Shown one piece after another: positions 59,101 through 64,000 of a DNA stretch of 64,000 bases (positions are counted from its first letter, which is position 1; every line of letters begins with the position of its first letter). The notes under the pieces were generated by a model. The model saw only the letters and a program-made list of their open reading frames with translations. It did no database searches and had not been told where the DNA came from. The DNA comes from Solwaraspora sp. WMMA2056 (GTDB lineage: Bacteria > Actinomycetota > Actinomycetes > Mycobacteriales > Micromonosporaceae). Where the stretch lies: assembly GCF_030345095.1 (NCBI RefSeq), contig NZ_CP128360.1, positions 186,001 to 250,000 on the forward strand, in the 5' to 3' direction. A program made the position numbers and the translations under genes.

Positions 59101-60369
59101 GGCGATCCGCGCCGCCGCCGCACCGCCGGCCACCCGGGTACGGGCCGCAGCCTCGTCCCGCTGGGCCGACTGAAGCTCCTGCGCCGTCTGCTCGGCGGTT
59201 CGCCGGGTCCGGGCCGCCTCCGCCTCGACGTCACGCAGGCGTTTGGCCTGCTGGTCGGCGAACGTCGCCCGCTGATCGGCCGCCTCCCGCAGCCGACGCA
59301 GATGCTCGGCGGTACGCGCCTCGGGGCTTTCCGCCAGCGCCCGTCGGCGCGCCTGCAGCTCGGTGGCGCGCGCGTCCAGCTCGGCCAGTCTGACCTCGGC
59401 CTGACGTACCGCCCGGTCGGCCTGCTCGTGCGCCCGCTGCGCGTCGCCCAGCTCGCGGCCCAGTTGCTCGTACCGGCTGTGCTGCTGCCGCAGCACCGCG
59501 GCCTTGCGTTTCGTCGCGATCCGCGCGTACTGCCGATAGCGGGTGAGGAAGTCGTCGGCGGCCTTCTTCGTCTCGCGCAGCTCGGTCAGCGTCTCCCGCT
59601 CGTCGTCGAGACCCCGGAACGCCTCGGCGACCTGAGCGATCAGGTTCTCGTCCAGCGGCGGTAGCGCGTCGCCGAGCGCCCGGGACAGGGTCTTCTCGTC
59701 CGGACGCTTGGACAGCTGCGGCTGCCGCAGCTTGATCAGCAGGGACACCAGCGCGTCGTACCGGTCGCCCAGGCCGAACAGTGCCTCGTCGACCGCCCGC
59801 CGGTAGTCGACGGCCCGGTCGTAGAGCATCCCCACCGGGCCGATCGCGTCCCGCAGCCGGTCCCGGGTCGCCGCCGTACCGGTGGGGGTGAGCAGCTGCA
59901 GATCGGCGCCGACCCGTTGGCTGGTGACGAAGTACCAGTGCCGGGCGATTCCGCGCCCGGCCACCGCCTTCAGTCCGCAGCCGATGGTCAGGTACCGGGC
60001 GGTGCCGTCGGCGTCGCGGCGGCCGAACTCCAGCCAGGTGTAGCCGGTCCGCTCCGGGTGCGGGTGCCGTCCACCGAGCAACAGGTTCCACTCCATCCGC
60101 TTGTGCGGATCCCCGTCGGGCTCCACTCGGTACGGTGTCAGCTCACCGTCCAGCAGGAACGGTACGGTCAACGCGAGGACCTTCGACTTGCCGGTGCCGT
60201 TGTTGCCCCGCAGCAGCAGACTGCCGCCGTGGAAGTGGAACTCCTCCTGGTCGTAGTAGAAGATGTCCACCAGCCCGGCCCGCAGTGGCTGCCACCGTTC
60301 CCGGTCCGGCACCGGCAGCTCCCGGTCCAGCATGGACGTCGGTGCGGCGGTGGTGGCTGCGGCGGTCAC
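56161..60369 (-). CDS. jetC: Wadjet type II JetC-like SMC ATPase (TIGR02680 family)
   Basis: 1402 residues. Walker A GNNGTGKS is at 55-62, directly after an SMC-type N-terminus (VDIFYYDQEEFHFHGGSLLL). Very long heptad-rich arms cover about 280-1100 and are broken by a hinge-like globular part around 640-770 (VVDFVEGVPPQVRAGIEAAL). The C-terminal head has the ABC-type signature ASGGERVLAASIPLF and Walker B APRLIALDEAFAGVDDDSR. It is the motor that translocates and loops DNA. The start is GTG 60369, with AGGAGG somewhat far upstream (11 bases). It sits eight bases after the jetB stop. Confidence 0.93.
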   Translation of the reverse strand: MTAAATTAAPTSMLDRELPVPDRERWQPLRAGLVDIFYYDQEEFHFHGGSLLLRGNNGTGKSKVLALTVPFLLDGELTPYRVEPDGDPHKRMEWNLLLGGRHPHPERTGYTWLEFGRRDADGTARYLTIGCGLKAVAGRGIARHWYFVTSQRVGADLQLLTPTGTAATRDRLRDAIGPVGMLYDRAVDYRRAVDEALFGLGDRYDALVSLLIKLRQPQLSKRPDEKTLSRALGDALPPLDENLIAQVAEAFRGLDDERETLTELRETKKAADDFLTRYRQYARIATKRKAAVLRQQHSRYEQLGRELGDAQRAHEQADRAVRQAEVRLAELDARATELQARRRALAESPEARTAEHLRRLREAADQRATFADQQAKRLRDVEAEAARTRRTAEQTAQELQSAQRDEAAARTRVAGGAAAARIADRHRDRVLAALPDDSAHGLDEARRAAGQLVQDRRAALRTLDRLRAAAESARTLADRAREEVDRLDAEVAAADEAVTDAETAAAEQGETLVRRTGEYLTGLVELSIADPEAVLGRLDSWVSTLDGDNPAAREVTAASRAAAEAIARADAAVEAEQRRVADRVGEIDAELRRLTDGAHQPPPAPHTRSPQLRLDRPGAPLWRVVDFVEGVPPQVRAGIEAALEAAGVLDAWIDPDGTVRDPDSGDALLRPTDEVATNLGTLLRPAIDDADPHAAALTGPTVAAVLAAIGLGAESGAATWADTDGGFGIGVVTGRWTKPDAEHIGDGAREAARRARIAALRAESDELAAVSADLAEQRTRLDERRRAVGHETESLPSDQPLREAHTLVRGAHQLRRDTACRRDEAAARHRTAVSAAQTALAEATEFADDVGLPHDADGLAEVRDGLQDYQVTLAAWWPTLTGVRDATRRRAEASRTYEEKQEKLEPAAIEAAEAAEAARLARVEFETLDATAGATVADLERQLREVADAEQECQRESRETRQRERDAWGARGDADGRRDRLTEELDGATATRDAAVEVLRAFADTGLIALACPEQELPDTRQPWATTPAVAVARGVDRLLADVDDGDRPWERIQHQVSLDMKVLTDSLSRHGHQVLPAVREDTMIVEVVFQGHGRSVADLSAALVTEIDERQRVLSAHEREVLETHLVNEVAGALQELVAGAEQQVATMNGELEERPTSTGMRLRLLWRPTRDAPPGLAELRARQLRQSTDVWNDADRRAIGAFLQEQISRERLRDEAATWHEQLTRALDYRAWHEFAIQRHQDGQWRPATGPASGGERVLAASIPLFAAASSYYGSAGNAHAPRLIALDEAFAGVDDDSRAKCLGLLATFDLDVVMTSEREWGCYPQVPGLGIAQLARHDGIDAVLVTPWRWDGRERHRMPRAELAVPQQRPTRPDGEPDPTRPDPTGPDGSEQPALWSAE

Positions 60370-60377
60370 GGTGACGG

Positions 60378-61595
60378 TTACCTCCTCAGGGCGGCGGGAC
60401 GGCTCTGGCGGATCGTCGGCTCCGCCAGGGCGTAACGGGCGATCGCCGGGCGGGCGACGACCAGCGGGTCCTCGGCCGGCTCGACCGTTATCAGTTTCAG
60501 GGCACGCAGCGCGTCCAACGCGGTGGCGACCAGCTCGACCTCGGCGCCCGGGTCGGTGGCGTGTTTTCGCCAGTACGACCGGTGTGCCCGGGCCAGCTCG
60601 CGGGTGTGCCGGTGCAGTTCGCTGGCCCGTAGCCCAGCTGAGCCGGCCGCCGCGATCCGCTCCGCCAGCAGCAGCGTCAGGTGGCTCTGCATCCCCTCGG
60701 CCGGCATCCGGACGTCGGTCAGCTCGTCGGCCGGGTCCACCATCGCGACCCCTTCGGCCCGTACCTCGCCAACCAATCCGGTCAGTTGGGTGATCCGGTT
60801 CAGGATGGCGTACCGCTGGCTGGTCAGATAGGCCAGCTCGGCCTCGGTCAGCTCGTCGTAGTAGACGACCGGCTGTTCGAGCAGCAGCCGGGTGAGCCGG
60901 TGCCGCAGCGCCCGGTTGCGGGCATCCTCGACATCGGGCACCACCTCGACGGTCAGCGCCGCCAGCCGGCCGTCCGGTGCCACGTCACCGATCATCGACG
61001 GGCCGCGGCTGCTGGCCAGCAGGCCGGCGATCACCCGCCGGTCAACGTCGTAGAGCACGTCACCACTGGTGCCGAGGTACGCGTCCTCGTGGCCGGCCAC
61101 CCGGCGCAGCACCCCCCAGTGCAGCAGCAGCCGGACCACCGCCACCATGTCGGCCCGCCGCTCCCGCCGGTCCAGGGCGAACGTGAACCCCGTGGCGGCC
61201 AGCGCCGGATCGGCGGCGGCAAGCACCACGTCCTCGGCCAGCCGGCCCAGGGTGATCTGCCCGTCGGCGCGTTCCAGCGCGGCCAGGGCGAGGCAGGTCA
61301 ACACGTACCGTTGCCGGGAGAACGGGGTCCTGGCCTTCGGATCCCGGGCCGGGTGGGTCTGGTCCTGTGGGTCGGCGGTCAGCTTCATCAGCCGGATCGT
61401 CTGGGCGTCGGCGACCAGCCGCCACCCGGTCTCCCGGTCGAACCACTCGCGCAGCTCTACGGCGTACGTGCGGACCAGCCGGAACTCGGCGTCCGGGGTC
61501 AGCCCGGCGACCAGCAGCGGGCGGGCGAGCAGCAGCCGGGCGGCCCGCTGCAGCCGGCCCGAGGAGTCGCCCTCGGCCGGGCCGCGCGCCCTCAC
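60378..61595 (-). CDS. jetB: Wadjet type II JetB-like (DUF2398 family)
   Basis: 405 residues from GTG 61595, overlapping the jetA stop (GTGA). Family-like segments: RAARLLLARPLLVAGLTPDA, WRLVADAQTIRLMKLTADPQ, VYYDELTEAELAYLTSQR and GLVGEVRAEGVAMVDP. These are winged-helix-type (KITE/MukE-like) proteins that bind the SMC motor. It lies between jetA and jetC, the gene order of Wadjet type II. Confidence 0.9.
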   Translation of the reverse strand: MRARGPAEGDSSGRLQRAARLLLARPLLVAGLTPDAEFRLVRTYAVELREWFDRETGWRLVADAQTIRLMKLTADPQDQTHPARDPKARTPFSRQRYVLTCLALAALERADGQITLGRLAEDVVLAAADPALAATGFTFALDRRERRADMVAVVRLLLHWGVLRRVAGHEDAYLGTSGDVLYDVDRRVIAGLLASSRGPSMIGDVAPDGRLAALTVEVVPDVEDARNRALRHRLTRLLLEQPVVYYDELTEAELAYLTSQRYAILNRITQLTGLVGEVRAEGVAMVDPADELTDVRMPAEGMQSHLTLLLAERIAAAGSAGLRASELHRHTRELARAHRSYWRKHATDPGAEVELVATALDALRALKLITVEPAEDPLVVARPAIARYALAEPTIRQSRPAALRR

Positions 61596-63202
61596 CCGGC
61601 CGCCCCGACCGCCGCGAGGTCGGCTCCGGCAGAGAGCGGGCCGGCAGAGACCAGGTCGGCTCCGGTCGGAGCCAGGTCGGTTATGTCGACCAGATGCTCC
61701 GGCCCGGTGAGCACCCCGTCGGCGGTGACGATCCGCACCGGCGGCGCCCCGTCGACGCGGACCAGACGTACCCGTAGCGTGCCGTCGGAGGTGGTGGTGG
61801 TCACCTCCGTGGCGTCCGGCCGCCGGGCCGCCAGCGCGTCGCCCAGCAGATGGAGAAAGAGCCGGAACTCGGCGGTGTCCAGTTCACCGAGGCGCGACAG
61901 TGGGACGGGCCCGTCAGTGGCCAACGCCGCTCGGGCGCGGGCCGTCTGGGTCGTCTCCCGCTCGGCACGTTCGGCCAACTGCCGCCGCTGCGCGGATCGG
62001 TCCAGCACCCGGCTCGGCGAGCCACGCCGCTCGTACGATCCGGTTTTGCGCAGTCGAGGGCTGATCTCCAGCCGGGGTGCCTGGGCCCACGACGTCGATG
62101 CCGGCACCGGTCGCTGCTCGACCGCGGCCAGGGTCTCGGTCGTCACGGTCAGGTGCCGCACCGGCGACAGGCCGAACGCGGTGTGCCACAGCCGGTGCGC
62201 GGCCTCGTCGTCGGAGGCCTGCGCGAACCACAATGCGAGCGACCGGAAGTCGGCCGACCGGTCCGACCGGCCGGCCCGACGTTCGTTGATCGACGCCACC
62301 GCGCCGAGCAGCTGCCGGATCGCGCCGATGGCGGCGGTACGCAGCAGCCGTGCCTGGGACTGCCGGCTGGCGTCGCCGCTGACGAACCAGTCCCGCAGCC
62401 CGTCCCAGCGTTGCTGCCAGACCACCCGCGCCTGGTGCAGTGCCCGGTCGTCGGCGTCCTCGCCGGGTGCGGCGTCGACGGCCTCCCGGCGGGCCACTAT
62501 CTCCAGCAGCGGGCGTACCCCGGTCGCCTCGATCCGGTGGGCCAGGTTGGCGATCTCCGCGCCCCGGTTGGCGAGATCGGCGATGAACCGTTCGAGGTAC
62601 GCGATCAGCTGTTCCTTGTACGCGAGGAAGGCCGCCACGTCGGCGTCGGCGAAGTCGACGGCCCGCCGCAGCGACGCCATGAACGCCTGCGCGTTGTCGG
62701 CCAGCCCGGTGAACCGGTCGACCAGGCTCAGCATCAGCAGGTGGGTCTTCGCCGGGTCGGGCGCGGACCCGGCGGCGGCCTCGGTGGCGATGCCCAGCAG
62801 GGCGCGCAGCTGGTCGGCGATGTCGGACAGCGCCACCGACTGCAGGGCGCCGCGTCGGCCGATCGCCTCCTCGTACGTGGCGATGGCCTGCTCGGCGGCG
62901 TGGCCGTGCGCGCTCAACTGGTAGAGGTAGCGGGCGCGGTGGAAGTCTTCCACGGTGGTGACCCGTCCGGTGTCCGGGTCGGCCCGCAGGTTGCCCCACT
63001 CGGCGAGCTGGGCCAGCGCCGCCGCGACGGCCTCCAGCGACACCCCGGGGCCGATCTCGGCCAGGACGTCCTCCGGCCGCAGATGCACGGTGAACCGACG
63101 TTTCGCGCGGATGAAGGCGTCCAGCACGTCCCGGTACAGGGTGACATTCTGCGCCTGCAGGTGCGCGAACGGCTGAGCGGCCGGTGCGGTACCGGTGGAC
63201 AT
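61592..63202 (-). CDS. jetA: Wadjet type II JetA-like (DUF2397 family, kleisin-like)
   Basis: 536 residues from ATG 63202. VTLYRDVLDAFIRAKRRFTV begins the winged-helix N-terminus, followed by a long helical region (DPAKTHLLMLSLVDRFTGLA, FADADVAAFLAYKEQLIAYL). The C-terminal winged-helix part contains LDTAEFRLFLHLLGDALAAR. This matches TIGR02677/DUF2397. In the Wadjet complex JetA acts as the kleisin-like bridge. It is the first gene of the operon; no strong ribosome site is seen. Confidence 0.9.
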   Translation of the reverse strand: MSTGTAPAAQPFAHLQAQNVTLYRDVLDAFIRAKRRFTVHLRPEDVLAEIGPGVSLEAVAAALAQLAEWGNLRADPDTGRVTTVEDFHRARYLYQLSAHGHAAEQAIATYEEAIGRRGALQSVALSDIADQLRALLGIATEAAAGSAPDPAKTHLLMLSLVDRFTGLADNAQAFMASLRRAVDFADADVAAFLAYKEQLIAYLERFIADLANRGAEIANLAHRIEATGVRPLLEIVARREAVDAAPGEDADDRALHQARVVWQQRWDGLRDWFVSGDASRQSQARLLRTAAIGAIRQLLGAVASINERRAGRSDRSADFRSLALWFAQASDDEAAHRLWHTAFGLSPVRHLTVTTETLAAVEQRPVPASTSWAQAPRLEISPRLRKTGSYERRGSPSRVLDRSAQRRQLAERAERETTQTARARAALATDGPVPLSRLGELDTAEFRLFLHLLGDALAARRPDATEVTTTTSDGTLRVRLVRVDGAPPVRIVTADGVLTGPEHLVDITDLAPTGADLVSAGPLSAGADLAAVGAAG

Positions 63203-63542
63203 CCCGCCATCATCGCAGACCCGGATCGGACCACGACGCACACAGCGGGCTCGTGGTTGCCGCGCCGGATGCTGCAGCGCGGGACGCGCTCGCCGGCCCG
63301 GTGGTGGAGGTGAACCAGGTGACCAGCCCTTGACGAGGGCTGCCGGAGCATCCTGGCGCTGCCCGATCGCGGCCTTCGGCTACCGAGACACCTGCGGCAC
63401 CAGGTCAAGCAGCACGAACCGAACTGCCTCACCCCACGGCAGCGGGCCGACGGCTACCTGCTCACCTGCGTGGACCGGCCGATGTCGAAGGTCACCCTGA
63501 ACATCGCGGGCCTGTGACCGGGCGACCCGACCGACCGGTCTG
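63203..63542. other. Upstream region of jetA with a decayed coding remnant
   Basis: No intact gene. It contains the jetA promoter side and the ferredoxin-domain remnant at 63323-63517. Confidence 0.5.
63323..63517 (+). pseudogene. Remnant of a 2Fe-2S ferredoxin-domain C-terminus
   Basis: An open stretch without start codon ends LTPRQRADGYLLTCVDRPMS then KVTLNIAGL and a stop at 63515. This resembles the C-terminal tail of the ferredoxin domain of flavin/iron-sulphur reductases (lT..er..Gy.L.CV.R..S), with one conserved Cys. No reductase part is present; only about 64 codons remain. Low to moderate certainty. Confidence 0.4.
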
Positions 63543-64000
63543 ATGTCGCTGGTCGACTGTGCGGTCAGCTACGACGCCCTCCATGCCGGGCACAGCACGG
63601 ACGGTCGGACGCAGGCCAACCCGATGGTCGAGTGCCCGACCGTACGGGACCGGCTGCCGGCCGTACCGGCGCAGGCAGCGGCCGAGGTCGACCAGAATCT
63701 GAGCCTCCGGCAGATCGCCGAGGCCAACGAACGGTTGTTGACCACAGCCGGCGAGGGCGGCCCGAACTTCGCCCAGAACGCGATCGTGGGGCCGCTGCGG
63801 GACAAGCGGCGGGCCGCCCTCGAACGGATCGAGATCGCGATCGGCCGGCACGCGGCGCGGCCGACCGGGCTGACCCGGCTGGCGTCCTGCACCTTGCTCG
63901 GGCCGGGCAGCGGCGACAACAGCGGATCCGGTGACAACGGCACTGATGGGGGCGACCAACGGTGGGCCGGCGACGGAGCCGACGGCCCGGACGCTGAACT
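63543..64000 (+). CDS. Hypothetical protein, cut by window edge
   Basis: An open frame from ATG 63543 to the end of the window (152 codons). MSLVDCAVSYDALHAGHSTD is followed by an amphipathic helical stretch (VDQNLSLRQIAEANERLLTT, IVGPLRDKRRAALERIEIAI) and a Gly/Asp/Asn-rich tail (GSGDNSGSGDNGTDGGD). Codon use is strongly coding-like. Not recognised; the C-terminus is missing. Confidence 0.6.
   Translation, partial: MSLVDCAVSYDALHAGHSTDGRTQANPMVECPTVRDRLPAVPAQAAAEVDQNLSLRQIAEANERLLTTAGEGGPNFAQNAIVGPLRDKRRAALERIEIAIGRHAARPTGLTRLASCTLLGPGSGDNSGSGDNGTDGGDQRWAGDGADGPDAE

Noticed and set aside
57917-59664. Ser/Arg- and Gly-rich plus-strand frames opposite jetC
   Set aside because: Antisense to the coiled-coil arms, where heptads of Ala/Glu/Arg codons leave opposite frames open.
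63492-63959. Minus-strand frame near the window end
   Set aside because: Opposite a plus-strand frame with better codon bias and helical pattern; the minus frame lacks recognisable structure.

Overview
The window is a high-GC chromosome segment of an actinobacterium, most likely from the Micromonosporaceae. This is inferred from third-position GC bias, frequent GTG starts, start/stop overlaps of the GTGA/ATGA type, an MsiK-type sugar ATPase, a DUF5753/DUF397 pair, a SAV2177-type methyltransferase and actinobacterial RHS/immunity genes. No database search was possible; every family name rests on recognisable motifs, length and context.

Region 1 (1-16.2 kb) is a core plus carbohydrate block. 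It holds the end of a membrane-anchored protein, a tRNA-Thr, the MsiK-type sugar-ABC ATPase, a secreted pectate lyase, and a tight minus-strand operon of two Gfo/Idh/MocA oxidoreductases, uronate isomerase, an L-fuconate-dehydratase-like enolase-superfamily enzyme and a mannitol-dehydrogenase-family enzyme. Divergent from it are a LacI regulator, a sugar-binding lipoprotein, two permeases and a DUF624 membrane protein. The importer has no ATPase of its own, so the MsiK-type protein 10 kb away is the likely energiser. TTTGCA-type operator sequences lie at the shared divergent promoter and in front of the pectate lyase, which suggests one pectin/uronate regulon.

Region 2 (16.3-25.2 kb) is housekeeping: an Hsp70-like/beta-propeller fusion, rlmB, cysS, an IclR-type regulator, a HAD hydrolase, class II fumarase and a low-complexity protein.

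Region 3 (25.2-39.9 kb) is a mosaic accessory zone. It contains an Lhr-type helicase remnant fused through a hexamer repeat to a 5'-truncated RHS fragment with a nuclease-like toxin tip. An Imm7-like gene and several orphan immunity-like genes of lower GC follow, then an intact IS630-type element (perfect 30-bp ends) with a passenger gene. Next come a NUDIX hydrolase, a GH5/ricin-lectin glycosidase, an unrecognised DivIVA/zinc-ribbon operon, an XRE(DUF5753)/DUF397 pair and a cluster of small helical and paralogous proteins.

Region 4 (40-50 kb) is regulatory and miscellaneous: secreted proteins, a VOC protein, an orphan XRE regulator ending in a 25-bp hairpin, an ECF sigma/membrane-partner pair, a winged-helix regulator with a retropepsin-like protease, VapBC with an operator, an acyltransferase-like protein, a methyltransferase, and a TetR/SDR divergon with three matching operators.

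Region 5 (50-64 kb) is defence-like and entirely minus-strand until 63.2 kb. A SEC-C/pRiA4b-ORF3-like protein and a large 2OG-Fe(II) oxygenase form a two-gene unit. Immediately upstream lies a complete jetABCD set matching Wadjet type II (DUF2397, DUF2398, TIGR02680 SMC-like ATPase, DUF2399 Toprim protein). The end of the window holds a ferredoxin-domain remnant and a gene cut by the edge.

A family of long AT-rich palindromes (847-890, 24514-24578, 32759-32822) recurs between genes across the window.
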